Notes: generated by a model not told the origin, from the sequence alone. 64,000 nucleotides of DNA from Polyangiaceae bacterium (GCA_020633205.1 JACKEB010000010.1:868001-932000); one strand, 5' to 3'. Shown: positions 43,682 through 54,119, counted from the stretch's first letter. Numbers and translations: made by a program.

Positions 43682-44539
43682 GGCGGCCTTCGGTTGGAAG
43701 GAACCGCTCAAGGCCTGGATCTCCTCCAGAGCATTGGCCATCACGTCCTCGATCAGGTCGACGTCGAGCCCAGCTTCGACACACGCCTGTTCGTCCATGA
43801 TGCGCTGAAGCTCCCCGATGTCCGCCCCGAACCCGAGCGTGTGCGCCATGATGGTCGCCGCGTGCACGCAAGTGACCACGCGGCGATCTTCGGGGTCTTG
43901 CACGGCCAGCGGAGCATGATGGTAGCGGACGATCTCCGCCAGCACCTCGGGCAGTTCCCACTGATGGATGACAGCCTCACCGACCACTGCATGATCCGTC
44001 CCGAGCACCGTCTGCTCGGCCTGCAACATCGCGTCTCCGGCGATCAGGCGATTCATGATCTCCTGTCGCCCCTCTTCCATGAACTCGCTGATCACGAGCT
44101 TGCCGCAGTCATGGAGCAAGCCAGCGGTAAACACGTGCCCGCGGATGGGTAGATCGAGACGGGTAGCGAGCGCGTCGGCGAAGATGGCGGTCGCCACCGA
44201 GTGGGACCACATGTCTTCCGCACGGATCCCATAGCCGTTCAGGGTTGGAGGCAGGACTTGCTCGAACGCCCCCGCGACGCTGATATCGAAGATGCGTTTC
44301 AGGCCGAGCAAGCTGACCGCGTGACCGACAGTACTCACCTGTCGCCTCAAGCCAAACGCGGCTGAGTTCGCCACGCGGAGCACCGAAGCGGTCAAACCCG
44401 GGTCGACCCGAATCACACGCTCGAAGTCATCTGCTCCCGCCATGTCATCATTCAACAGGCGAGTCAGCTCAGACACCGCGGCGGGAAAGGCCGGCAGGCG
44501 CTTGATTCGCCCCTCTAAGATTTTCTTGGAAATCGCCAT
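43679..44539 (-). CDS. HDOD-domain protein
   Basis: 286 residues from ATG 44539, which has AAGGA upstream. The HDOD helices are clear: RIKRLPAFPAAVSELTRLL, DFERVIRVDPGLTASVLRVANSAAFGL, STVGHAVSLLGLKRIFDISV, FTAGLLHDCGKLVISEF and ILAEIVRYHHAPL-like AEIVRYHHAPLAV. HD-type residues are present in part (LLHDCGK). HDOD proteins act in signalling and chemotaxis pathways, mostly without proven catalysis. The stop TAG overlaps a dispersed motif. Confidence 0.9.
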   Translation of the reverse strand: MAISKKILEGRIKRLPAFPAAVSELTRLLNDDMAGADDFERVIRVDPGLTASVLRVANSAAFGLRRQVSTVGHAVSLLGLKRIFDISVAGAFEQVLPPTLNGYGIRAEDMWSHSVATAIFADALATRLDLPIRGHVFTAGLLHDCGKLVISEFMEEGRQEIMNRLIAGDAMLQAEQTVLGTDHAVVGEAVIHQWELPEVLAEIVRYHHAPLAVQDPEDRRVVTCVHAATIMAHTLGFGADIGELQRIMDEQACVEAGLDVDLIEDVMANALEEIQALSGSFQPKAA

Positions 44540-44737
44540 GCCTGTCCTTGTCGAAGACAGGAACGGACGGGAATCGAGCACCTTAAGCGGTTTTGGTGTG
44601 TCCATCGGCGCAGGTGTGTGCGACTACCAAAAAACACGCTGAAAAAGCCTCCGACCCGAGAAGATCGATGGTGGCTTCGAGGCGCGATTATCGAGCTCGT
44701 GTTCCGTCGCAGACGATTTTGAGTATCGTCAGGAGCC

Positions 44738-45757
44738 ATGTGGTCCTTGTCCCTGGAACCGGCGCCGACGCTTCACTCAGACACTCCGCCGCCTGAACGT
44801 CTGCGCGGTGAAGCGCGCATCCGCGTGCGCCAGGCTGGAGTGTGCGACACGGATCTGCAGCTCGCTCGGGGTTACATGGGGTTCAAAGGGATCCCTGGCC
44901 ACGAGTTCGTGGGTGAAGTGATCGAAGCCGACACACCGGCGCTCGTGGGTCAACGGGTCGTCGGTGACATCAACGCGGGCTGCGGGGAGTGCGCGGATTG
45001 CTTGAGTGAGCACCTGTCAGGCCATCACTGTCGCCGCCGAAGCGTGCTGGGTATCCTCGGGCGCTCGGGCGCGTTTGCAGAGGAACTGTGCCTGCCGGAG
45101 CGCTGCCTGGTGACGGTGCCTGAGGGGGTGAGGGATGAGGCGGCGGTCTTTGCGGAGCCGCTGGCTGCGGCGCTGCACGTGCTCGATGAGTTGCCGCAGG
45201 GATTCAGTGCCGCAGACACGCTAGCGGCACCTGCCGTGGTGCTCGGTGACGGCAAGCTCGGACTACTGATCGCTGCGGCGCTCGCTGGCAGTGGGCTCCA
45301 CGTCGCGCTGATCGGTCACCACGAGAGCAAGCTCGCGATGCTGCCTCAGCTGTGTGAGCCGAGCCGCGTGCGGGGGCACCTGGAGCGAGAGCTGGATGCG
45401 GACTCCAAGCTCGCAGAGGCGCTCTCTGGTTCACCCTTGGTGGTGGAAGCGACCGGATCGGCGAACGCGCTCCAGCGCGCCTTCACGTTGGTGCGACCCC
45501 GCGGCACGGTCGTGTTGAAGACGACGGTGGCTGACCCGCTGAGCCTCGATCTGGCGCCAGTGGTGATCAACGAGCTCAAGCTCGTAGGCTCACGCTGCGG
45601 GGACATGCGCCGCGCGATAGCGGTGCTCGAGCGCGGTGACGTCGTGCCTCACCCCCTGATCCAGGCTCGCTATCCCTTGCAGCAGGCGGACAAGGCCTTG
45701 GAGCATGCTGGGCGCAAAGGCGTGCTCAAGGTGCTGATCGAGCACTTGGCTGCGTGA
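44738..45757 (+). CDS. Zinc-dependent medium-chain alcohol dehydrogenase
   Basis: 339 residues. Catalytic zinc ligands in GVCDTDLQL and GIPGHEFVGEV. The structural zinc loop has cysteines CGECADC and HHC. The Rossmann part is AVVLGDGKLGLLIAAALAG, and the end is VLKVLIEHLAA. Such enzymes oxidise alcohols or polyols with NAD(P). The variant resembles sorbitol/threonine dehydrogenase-like members, but the substrate cannot be set. Start ATG 44738. Confidence 0.9.
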   Translation: MWSLSLEPAPTLHSDTPPPERLRGEARIRVRQAGVCDTDLQLARGYMGFKGIPGHEFVGEVIEADTPALVGQRVVGDINAGCGECADCLSEHLSGHHCRRRSVLGILGRSGAFAEELCLPERCLVTVPEGVRDEAAVFAEPLAAALHVLDELPQGFSAADTLAAPAVVLGDGKLGLLIAAALAGSGLHVALIGHHESKLAMLPQLCEPSRVRGHLERELDADSKLAEALSGSPLVVEATGSANALQRAFTLVRPRGTVVLKTTVADPLSLDLAPVVINELKLVGSRCGDMRRAIAVLERGDVVPHPLIQARYPLQQADKALEHAGRKGVLKVLIEHLAA

Positions 45758-45764
45758 GCCAGAC

Positions 45765-45806
45765 GCAAAAACGGCCACGCTCCGTGTAGGAACGCGGCCG
45801 CTTTGC
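45765..45806. terminator. Possible bidirectional terminator between ADH and icd
   Basis: GCAAAAACGGCC and GGCCGCTTTGC pair around a 19-nt loop, with one bulge. The genes converge here. Confidence 0.55.
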
Positions 45807-45821
45807 CTGGTGAGTGGAGGC

Positions 45822-48044
<2,223 letters not shown>

Positions 48045-48155
48045 GGTGTTCGAGACTCGGCGGCGCAGCGCACCCCATGGCGCGACGCGGGCGAGGACGC
48101 TTGACCTAACTCAACCCGCGCGACGCGGCTAGTGCTTGGCGAACAGCTCAAAATG

Positions 48156-48170
48156 CGCGCAATTTGCGCG
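48156..48170. promoter_or_regulatory. Palindrome upstream of icd
   Basis: CGCGCAA-T-TTGCGCG, a perfect 15-bp palindrome ~110 nt before the icd start. It could be an operator, or be chance in GC-rich DNA. Confidence 0.35.
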
Positions 48171-48271
48171 GGTTTGGGGGTGAGGAGCGGCGTTTCGCGC
48201 GGCATTTCTGACCACGCATCGACGCTTTGCGCGTGACGTCACACGTGCCCGCGGCGTCCCAGCCGTGCGCA

Positions 48272-48658
48272 TCATCGCGGCTCGGCGGGGCGCGCGTTCA
48301 CTAGCTTACGACGACAGGACCACCACGTGAGTCCCGCGCAGAGCAGGCCGGCGACTATCGCCAGGCGCCCCACGTCGAGGGCGATCCCGAAGCTCAAGAC
48401 AACGCGCGACTCGACGTGTCCGGTGGGCCGAGCGGCAACCGCAACTGCGCACACGTGAACCAGGGCGGCAACGTGCGGAAGGAGCAGAGCAAACGCAGGA
48501 AACCGGTAGCGCCCCACAGTCACCGCGGCAGTACCGAAACCGAGCGCATACGCTCCCAGAGCCCAACGCGGCAAGAGAGAGCCGGTCATCAGCACGCTGC
48601 TCAGCGGAGCTGGCCCTTCAATCTCAATGAATCGCCACGCGATCCAAAGCAGCGCCAT
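48272..48658 (-). CDS. Small integral membrane protein, hypothetical
   Basis: 128 residues from ATG 48658. About four hydrophobic segments (MALLWIAWRF, WALGAYALGFGTAAVTVG, FALLLPHVAALVHVCAVAVA, LSFGIALDVGRLAIVAGLLCAG) and a basic tail. Not recognised. A GTG at 48676 would add six residues. The plus-strand frame over the same bases is Arg-rich and is not called. Confidence 0.55.
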   Translation of the reverse strand: MALLWIAWRFIEIEGPAPLSSVLMTGSLLPRWALGAYALGFGTAAVTVGRYRFPAFALLLPHVAALVHVCAVAVAARPTGHVESRVVLSFGIALDVGRLAIVAGLLCAGLTWWSCRRKLVNARPAEPR

Positions 48659-48754
48659 CCCACATACCACACACACAGCACGGAAACGACCCCACGGTCT
48701 CGAAGGCTCGACGCGCTTTCTGCCATCGACGCTTGGTCACCTTCCCGCGGTGCT

Positions 48755-48820
48755 TCATTGGGTAACCAAGGTGTAGACGATAGCCTCGACCAGCGTCTCA
48801 ACCAAAGGCGGCTCCAACAC
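48755..48820 (-). pseudogene. Remnant of the tandem-helical-protein gene
   Basis: A 21-codon frame (GTG to TGA) containing LVETLVEAIVYTLVTQ. It matches LVETLTEAIVYMTGN at the start of the helical protein at 52.1 kb; 28 of 32 bases are identical between 48773-48804 and 52089-52120. Only the first helix remains. It lies downstream of another remnant (49.7 kb) in the same order as the intact operon. Confidence 0.65.
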
Positions 48821-48881
48821 CGCTCACCGACTACACCCGACGCGTTCCGACGTCACTTCACGTCCAGCGATCGTCAATCGC

Positions 48882-49619
48882 TCAGGGACAACCAGAGCCC
48901 TCTTCCAAGGAAACGTACGCGTCGGGTGCGTTCGGATCCTCGGTGTACACCACCACGGGGAGCGTGCCGGGTAGCCAGGTACACTGTACACCCTCCGCGC
49001 CGCATTCCACGCCCGCGGCCGACCCGTTGACGAGCTTCCACGGCGGGTCGACACGGAACGTTACCGAGGACGGCGAAAGCGGGCTGCTATAGATCGTGTA
49101 GCGGCGCACAACGGGAGAGCAGCAAGATGCATCCTGCACCGCCGCAGGCAGGTGAATGAGCGCCGGATAGAAGTACACGACGAACGCGAGATCGTTGGCG
49201 CACGTGGAGTCGCAGCCGCCGTCCTTCAGCCCGACGCACGGGTCGTCGCTGGTGCAATCGATCCGATACGCGTTGCCGCATTCATCCGTCCCCCCGACGC
49301 CGCCGACACCCGCCGCTGCAGCGCTTCCCGCTGCGCCACCGCTGCCCGCAGAACCGCCAGCAGCACCCCCGCCAGACGTGCCAGCGCTTCCCGCTGCGCC
49401 CGTGTTTCCCGCTGCGCCCCCGACTCCCCCAGCACCCTTGCACTCGCAAGTCGGTCCAGTATCGCCACAAACGGTTGTGCCCATGAGGCCTTGGGGACAC
49501 TCGCAGGGAACGTCGGCCTCACACTCCGTTGCGCTTGTAGACCCGGAGTCACAACCCGCGACCCACCAAGCCACGAGCAGCGCGCTAGCGCCGAGGCGCC
49601 TCCCAATCCCCCGATCCAC
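48882..49619 (-). CDS. Lipoprotein with Gly/Ala linker and Cys-rich domains
   Basis: 245 residues, GTG start. Lipobox WVAGC (Cys23), then a short Cys-rich head (CEADVPCECPQG, VCGDTGPTCECKG) that resembles a small EGF-like unit, then a Gly/Ala/Ser linker. A C-terminal beta domain with CGNAYRIDCTSDDPCVG, GGCDSTCAND, DASCCSP and VECGAEGVQC follows. Many disulfides are expected. Not a known family. It sits between the two remnants, so it may have been there before or have been inserted. Confidence 0.82.
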   Translation of the reverse strand: MDRGIGRRLGASALLVAWWVAGCDSGSTSATECEADVPCECPQGLMGTTVCGDTGPTCECKGAGGVGGAAGNTGAAGSAGTSGGGAAGGSAGSGGAAGSAAAAGVGGVGGTDECGNAYRIDCTSDDPCVGLKDGGCDSTCANDLAFVVYFYPALIHLPAAVQDASCCSPVVRRYTIYSSPLSPSSVTFRVDPPWKLVNGSAAGVECGAEGVQCTWLPGTLPVVVYTEDPNAPDAYVSLEEGSGCP

Positions 49620-49692
49620 GCCTTCGGATAGCGCAATCCCTTACGGGAATACAAGCGCGCCCGAGGAGTGCGACACAAGCTCAGATCTGCTT

Positions 49693-49914
49693 CTAGCCTT
49701 CGTCGGCGCGGCGCTTGCTCTGCTCCTTACAGATCCCTTCCGCCACTTCGAGCAGACGATTCTCACACGGAAATAATCGTGCCGGTCCGCACTCCGACAC
49801 TGTCGACCAAAACCAGCCGAGGAGCCCTACGGAGAGCTGCCCTAACTCGCCCAACCCTTGAGCCGAAGCCGAGGTCACGCCGAGGCAAGTGACGAGCGCC
49901 GAGGCGGCTCCCAC
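49693..49914 (-). CDS. Small secreted protein sharing the MepA C-terminal tail (likely remnant)
   Basis: 73 residues from GTG 49914; earlier codons in the frame overlap the lipase gene. A weak signal (ASALVTCLGVTSASAQG) precedes a short region (LGELGQLSVGLLGWFWSTV, ECGPARLFPCENRLLEVAE). The end is GICKEQSKRRADEG, almost the same as EICKEQSKRRADGDEG at the C-terminus of the murein endopeptidase at 53.2 kb. 23 bases are identical (49706-49728 and 53192-53214). The rest does not resemble MepA, so this is either a fusion after decay or a small protein using the same tail. The start is uncertain. Confidence 0.55.
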   Translation of the reverse strand: MGAASALVTCLGVTSASAQGLGELGQLSVGLLGWFWSTVSECGPARLFPCENRLLEVAEGICKEQSKRRADEG

Positions 49915-49967
49915 GAACGAACGCCGCGCCCTTGCGCGGACCAGCTCACGCGTTCTTATCGTCGCCC

Positions 49968-50756
49968 CTACTTGGTCAACGCCCCGTGCATCAGAAGGTA
50001 GATCTCGGGGTCGTAGAAGGTCTGGAAGTGGCCAACCTTCTCCTTGCAGAGGCCGATGTTGGTGGCGCCGGGAACGATCGAAGTGGTGTAGGGCTGGATG
50101 TATTCGTCGTTGCACGTGTAGATCGAGGTGACAGCCACATCAGCCGGGAGTGGCTTGGAGTTGACGGCCCGCAAGAAGTCGCTTCCCGGTGACAGGTCGT
50201 ACAGCGCCGGCCACCCCGCGTACTTCGCCGCGACGGGCGCCAAGTCGATACCGTTGTGCGGTGACACGAAGGTCACCAGCCGGTTGATCTTCGTATTACC
50301 CCCCAAAGACTGGATATAATACCTGGCAATCACGCCAGCAGTACACTCCGCGAGGACATCGATTTTCTCGAGTCCTGTGTCTAAAAGGATCTGTTCGATG
50401 ACGTCACCCAGATCGGCACTCGCGTCGAACAAGTCGTAGCTCAGCAACTCGGGTGGTTCGTAGACAATGGGGTCAAAACCATCGCGCTCGAGCCGCGCTG
50501 AGATGGGTCCGAACCATTCCGCGGGGATCGTGACCCCGGTGACGAGCAAGACGGGGCGTCGCTCCGGGAGCGGCTCAGGCCCCGGCTCGAGCTCGTCGAT
50601 CTGGAGCTTGTCCTGATAGGCGGCAAGGTACTTGTCCCCCCAGTACTCCGGCTGCCGTTCCTCTTGTGAACAAGCAGCGAGTGACGTAAGAAGAGGCAGA
50701 GCAAGTAGCGTGCCATACTGACGGAGGCGTCTTGAGACGTTCGATTGAATGTTCAT
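49968..50756 (-). CDS. Lipase-like alpha/beta-hydrolase lipoprotein with altered nucleophile site
   Basis: 262 residues from ATG 50756. Lipobox SLAAC (Cys29). The lipase layout is clear: PVLLVTGVTIPAEWFG (oxyanion region), YEPPELLSYDLFDASADLGDVIEQIL, KIDVLAECTAGVIARYYIQSLGG, VTFVSPHNGIDLA and the C-terminal GHFQTFYDPEIY (candidate His). The elbow that reads GHSxGG in class-II lipases reads AECTAG here, so Cys138 stands where Ser should be. It lies divergent from a TetR gene with a palindrome between them. Confidence 0.85.
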   Translation of the reverse strand: MNIQSNVSRRLRQYGTLLALPLLTSLAACSQEERQPEYWGDKYLAAYQDKLQIDELEPGPEPLPERRPVLLVTGVTIPAEWFGPISARLERDGFDPIVYEPPELLSYDLFDASADLGDVIEQILLDTGLEKIDVLAECTAGVIARYYIQSLGGNTKINRLVTFVSPHNGIDLAPVAAKYAGWPALYDLSPGSDFLRAVNSKPLPADVAVTSIYTCNDEYIQPYTTSIVPGATNIGLCKEKVGHFQTFYDPEIYLLMHGALTK

Positions 50757-50772
50757 TCGGTTGCTCTTTAGT

Positions 50773-50786
50773 GCCGAGCGCTCGGC
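50773..50786. promoter_or_regulatory. Candidate TetR operator between lipase and TetR genes
   Basis: GCCGAGCGCTCGGC, a perfect 14-bp palindrome, midway between the lipase start (50756) and the TetR start (50832). Its place fits control of both divergent genes. Confidence 0.6.
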
Positions 50787-50831
50787 TGTGCAACCACTAT
50801 TCACGTGGAAAACGCGTGTGGGTGGTGACCC

Positions 50832-51413
50832 ATGACTGAGGCCGGGCGACCGACAAAGCGCGACGCGATCCTTGCGGCGGCGGTGGAGTGCTTCGCTGAG
50901 CGCGGCTTTCACGGCACCGCAGTTCCAGAGATCGCCAAGCGAGCACGCGTCTCGACCGGCACGCTCTACCACTACTTCTCGAGCAAGGAGGAGCTGGTCA
51001 ACTCCCTCTACCGCGGTTGGAAGCAACAGGTTTGGGATCGCGTATACGCCGTCTTCGATCCCGACGCTGGCGCAGAGGCGCAGTTCTCGAAAGCGCTCCG
51101 CGTCATCACGCAGATGGCTGTGGAAAATCCGGCGATGGCGAACTTCGTCGAGCTACACAATCACGCTGCGTATCTGGATGATGAGAGTCTCGCGCTAGAT
51201 AAGCGATTAAGAGATCTCGCACAGAGCGGTGTAGTAAGTGGCCAATCTGCAGGGATATTGAGAGACGGCAATCCCGTAGTCTTGATGGAAGCCGTCTTTG
51301 GCGCGTTCGCCGGCGTCATTCGTGCGCACCTCGAGGGTCGAATCGTCGTCGACGACAGACTCACCGACTACCTCGAAGGCGTCTTGTGGAGCATCATCGC
51401 GAAGGATAGCTGA
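50832..51413 (+). CDS. TetR-family transcriptional regulator
   Basis: 193 residues. Helix-turn-helix: RDAILAAAVECFAERGFHG, TAVPEIAKRARVSTGTLYHYF, SSKEELVNSLY. Ligand domain helices include FSKALRVITQMAVENPAMAN and NPVVLMEAVFGAFAGVIRAH. It is divergent from the lipase gene across a palindrome and is probably its repressor; a lipid or fatty acyl ligand is a guess. ATG 50832. Confidence 0.93.
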   Translation: MTEAGRPTKRDAILAAAVECFAERGFHGTAVPEIAKRARVSTGTLYHYFSSKEELVNSLYRGWKQQVWDRVYAVFDPDAGAEAQFSKALRVITQMAVENPAMANFVELHNHAAYLDDESLALDKRLRDLAQSGVVSGQSAGILRDGNPVVLMEAVFGAFAGVIRAHLEGRIVVDDRLTDYLEGVLWSIIAKDS

Positions 51414-51545
51414 GGCGCGGCGTACAGGCTCCCCACGGCTGGAACCAAAGACCAGCTCGGCCTGACCAAGCCCGTTTAATTTTCCACACGGTTACTCTGG
51501 ACAACTCGACTTCTGGCCTGACCATCCCGGGAAAGCCATGAGGAC

Positions 51546-52139
51546 TCATTGCTCACTCTCCTGCTCATCGAGCAAGCCGAGGCCGTCGGGTTCACCCTCG
51601 AGGAACGCGACCCACTCCTTAGACGCGCCACTCGCCCTCGCCTCCTCCAGCATCGAACACACCTTGGCTGCCACTCGTGCTTTGTCCTTCGTGGACAGTG
51701 GGTCCAGAATCGAAACCACGTTCTCAAGTTGATTCAGCGCGTCGTCAGGATCGAGGACGTCATCCGAGCAGAGCTCGTAAAAGCCGGTCAGCTGGACAAG
51801 CACCTCGACTAAGACCTCGACCAAGCGCTGGTCCGACTCTGGGCCACTCAATTCCTCATCGTCACTCGCGAGGCCAAGACGACTTGGGAGTGCCCTAAGC
51901 ACCTGTAACCAACCCGCTCCGTCACTCCGCGCTGCAGCGGCTTCGGCCATGGCAGCGAGTTTCGCCCGAATGCGTGCCCGTTCCTCTGCAGTGAGCGGCT
52001 CGAATGCAGCGCGCGCTTGGCCGAGCTGCGGCTCTGCGTGCTGCTCGCCCACCTCGACGCCCGACCAGCGCGCGAGGTTGCCAGTCATGTAGACGATGGC
52101 CTCGGTCAGCGTCTCAACTAGCTCGTCTGCACTCCTCAT
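51546..52139 (-). CDS. Protein of two tandem helical repeat units
   Basis: 197 residues made of two related ~90-residue units. Unit one: DELVETLTEAIVYMTGNLARW ... FEPLTAEERARIRAKLAAMAEAA ... GWLQVLRALPSRLGL. Unit two: RLVEVLVEVLVQLTGFYEL ... LDPLSTKDKARVAAKVCSMLEEA ... EWVAFLEGEPDGLGL. Each has a hydrophobic first helix, a P-L-[TS] turn with a charged helix and a W-containing end. No family recognised. Third gene of an operon (41 nt after the SUKH-LRR gene). A remnant of unit one is at 48.8 kb. Confidence 0.85.
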   Translation of the reverse strand: MRSADELVETLTEAIVYMTGNLARWSGVEVGEQHAEPQLGQARAAFEPLTAEERARIRAKLAAMAEAAAARSDGAGWLQVLRALPSRLGLASDDEELSGPESDQRLVEVLVEVLVQLTGFYELCSDDVLDPDDALNQLENVVSILDPLSTKDKARVAAKVCSMLEEARASGASKEWVAFLEGEPDGLGLLDEQESEQ

Positions 52140-52180
52140 CGATGGTCTTCGCTCCTGATGACCGCAACTCGCTCCGAGAG

Positions 52181-53143
52181 CTAGAAGAACTGGATCTTGG
52201 AGTTGATCGCAGAGACAGCCCGCTCGCCGCGCTTCCCGAATCGAGTGGCGCTCGTGCCCACTGTGCGAAGTCGCGGGTGGTTGGCGATCACTGGCACCAA
52301 CTCCGCGGTCGCCTGGGGAGGCAACGCGAGATCCTGAAGCTGAGGGAACGCCTCAAGCAACCACCGGATCCCGCTGTCCGTGACTAAGGTCTTGCGCAGC
52401 ATGATGCTCTTGAGCTTCGGCAAGCGGGCAAGCTGCTTGAGTCCTCGATCCGTGATTTGTGCACCAGTGAAATTCACATAGGTGAGCGCGGTCATGCCCC
52501 TCACCTCCTTGAGCTTCGCGTCGGTGACCGATGGGCCCTCGAAGAAGCCCAGGTCGGCGCGCTCGGAGGTCGCACCACCCGTTGCCTCTTCCGCGGGGAT
52601 CACACCGCCGTAGTCGTCGGAGCAAACCAACTCCCCTGATTCGAGCCCAGTTGCGACGCGCCCCAGCAGCTCTCGCAGGGAGGCCGCGACTACGCCTCGT
52701 GCGGGGTCATCGTGGAGCACGCGAACCACTTGGCCCCGGCGTCCGCCTTTGACCGGCGAGAAGTCCAGGCACAGGACATCGCCGGCTCCGTTCTCGCCGA
52801 CGGGAAGCCAGCCCTCGTGCCACCACGCGGCGCGCACCCCGCGCGCTGCAACCACAGACGCGTCATCAAACGCGCCGCCGCGCAGCAGTTTTCGCCAGCG
52901 CCTCGCATCCGCGAGGGACTCTCGCAGCGACATCCAGCGAAAAGGCCCAGCTTCGTCCTCGAGGACGGCACAGCCACGCTGCCCGTCATGAACCTCGTAC
53001 GCCGCCTTTGCTGTTCCCAGAGAGAAACCGGCGGCGACAACCGAGTCGAGCGTGGCTTCCGACGCGGCTGCTTTGAACCGGGGGCTAACTTGAGCGAACT
53101 CTTGGATTCGCTCGAAAACTGTACGCAACGGGCGCGTTCTCAT
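52181..53143 (-). CDS. SUKH (SMI1/KNR4-type) domain fused to leucine-rich repeats
   Basis: 320 residues. The N-terminal ~190 residues are SMI1/KNR4-like: VFERIQEFAQVSPRFKAAA, ATLDSVVAAGFSLGTAKAAYEVHDGQ, FRWMSLRESLADARRW, GWLPVGENGAGDVLCLDFSP, GQVVRVLHDDPARGVVAASL and RELLGRVATGLESGELV. The C-terminus has LRR-type repeats (LKEVRGMTALTYVNFTGAQITDRGLKQL, broken at YVNF; ARLPKLKSIMLRKTLVTDSGI). SUKH proteins are often toxin immunity proteins in polymorphic toxin systems; LRR suggests protein binding. Second gene of the operon, 30 nt after the endopeptidase. Confidence 0.85.
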   Translation of the reverse strand: MRTRPLRTVFERIQEFAQVSPRFKAAASEATLDSVVAAGFSLGTAKAAYEVHDGQRGCAVLEDEAGPFRWMSLRESLADARRWRKLLRGGAFDDASVVAARGVRAAWWHEGWLPVGENGAGDVLCLDFSPVKGGRRGQVVRVLHDDPARGVVAASLRELLGRVATGLESGELVCSDDYGGVIPAEEATGGATSERADLGFFEGPSVTDAKLKEVRGMTALTYVNFTGAQITDRGLKQLARLPKLKSIMLRKTLVTDSGIRWLLEAFPQLQDLALPPQATAELVPVIANHPRLRTVGTSATRFGKRGERAVSAINSKIQFF

Positions 53144-53172
53144 GGGACGTCACCGATGCGCATCGCTCGCCC

Positions 53173-53970
53173 TCACCCTTCGTCGCCATCAGCGCGGCGC
53201 TTGCTCTGCTCCTTGCAGATCTCTTCCTGGCGCTTGGGGCAGCTGATTCGCACGTGGAAATGGTCGTCGTGGGCGCTGGAGTTCGCGGGCTGCTTGAGGA
53301 GCACCGCCGCCTTGTTCACGTAGCTCTTGAAGCGCTTGTCGTGGCGAGCGAAGTCCAGCAGGCGCTTGCGGAGCGGCGTGGAGACGAACACGTGGCTCAG
53401 GCCAGCGCGGTTGTCGTCGACCCAGCTCTTGACGAGCAGCCAGTTACGGTAGTCGTCGAACTGTGCACCGCTACCGTCCTTGGCTTTCCCGTTGGCGTCG
53501 AAGGCCACCATGCTCTTCGCGTCGATGGGCTTGCCCTTGGCGTCGAGCTGATAGAAGGCCACGTCGGCGTCGCGGCCGCTCTGGTGACTGGCGTGTCCGG
53601 TGAGAGAGCCACCATTCTTTGCGGAAATGTCGCCGACCAGTAGGCGCGAGCCGCGCGCGGAACGACCGATTTGCTTGGCGGTGCGCTTGAGCATCAGGAT
53701 CAGCGCCGGGTGACCGTAGGCGCGGGCGGAGCTCCGAACCCGAACGTACTTGCTCGACTTGAGGCGCTTGGCGCGCAGCTGAAAGCCGTCGTTCGGATGA
53801 CCGACGCTGAGCGACATCAAGGAGTAGGGCGACTTGCGGAACTTCTCCGGCAGCTTCTTCTCGAGCTCGTCTTGCTTGCTCCCAGCGACTGCCGGCAGGC
53901 TGAAGGCGAGCGCAGCAAGTACGCTGCAACACATCGCCGCGAACACCACGATGGCTCTGGAACGCCGCAC
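53173..53970 (-). CDS. mepA: Penicillin-insensitive murein endopeptidase (MepA-type, M74)
   Basis: 265 residues from GTG 53970, which opens a clean signal peptide (SRAIVVFAAMCCSVLAALAF then SLPAVAG); TTG 54006 is upstream. Metal-site motifs of the M74 family are LTGHASHQSGRDADVAFY and SSAHDDHFHVRISCP. The enzyme cuts D-alanyl-meso-DAP crosslinks in the periplasm. After the CP motif a charged tail EEICKEQSKRRADGDEG follows, which is copied at 49.7 kb. First gene of an operon with SUKH-LRR and tandem-helical genes. Confidence 0.9.
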   Translation of the reverse strand: MRRSRAIVVFAAMCCSVLAALAFSLPAVAGSKQDELEKKLPEKFRKSPYSLMSLSVGHPNDGFQLRAKRLKSSKYVRVRSSARAYGHPALILMLKRTAKQIGRSARGSRLLVGDISAKNGGSLTGHASHQSGRDADVAFYQLDAKGKPIDAKSMVAFDANGKAKDGSGAQFDDYRNWLLVKSWVDDNRAGLSHVFVSTPLRKRLLDFARHDKRFKSYVNKAAVLLKQPANSSAHDDHFHVRISCPKRQEEICKEQSKRRADGDEG

Positions 53971-54119
53971 CTCACCCCCAACCCGAACGCGTGACTCACG
54001 CGCCAAGCCGGCTCTTTGATTCGCGCCCGGGAGACCCGAACAATTAACAATTTCCGCAGAATGTTTGATCTCGCGCCTCCCTCGATTGGCGATGGCGATG
54101 GTCCCGTAGGCCCCCGCAG

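Noticed and set aside
48416..49030. Plus-strand 204-codon frame opposite the small membrane protein and lipoprotein end
   Set aside because: Arg/Pro/Ser-rich with no ribosome site or motif. It contains KEQSKRR, similar to the MepA tail, on the opposite strand to the remnants; one short match is likely chance.
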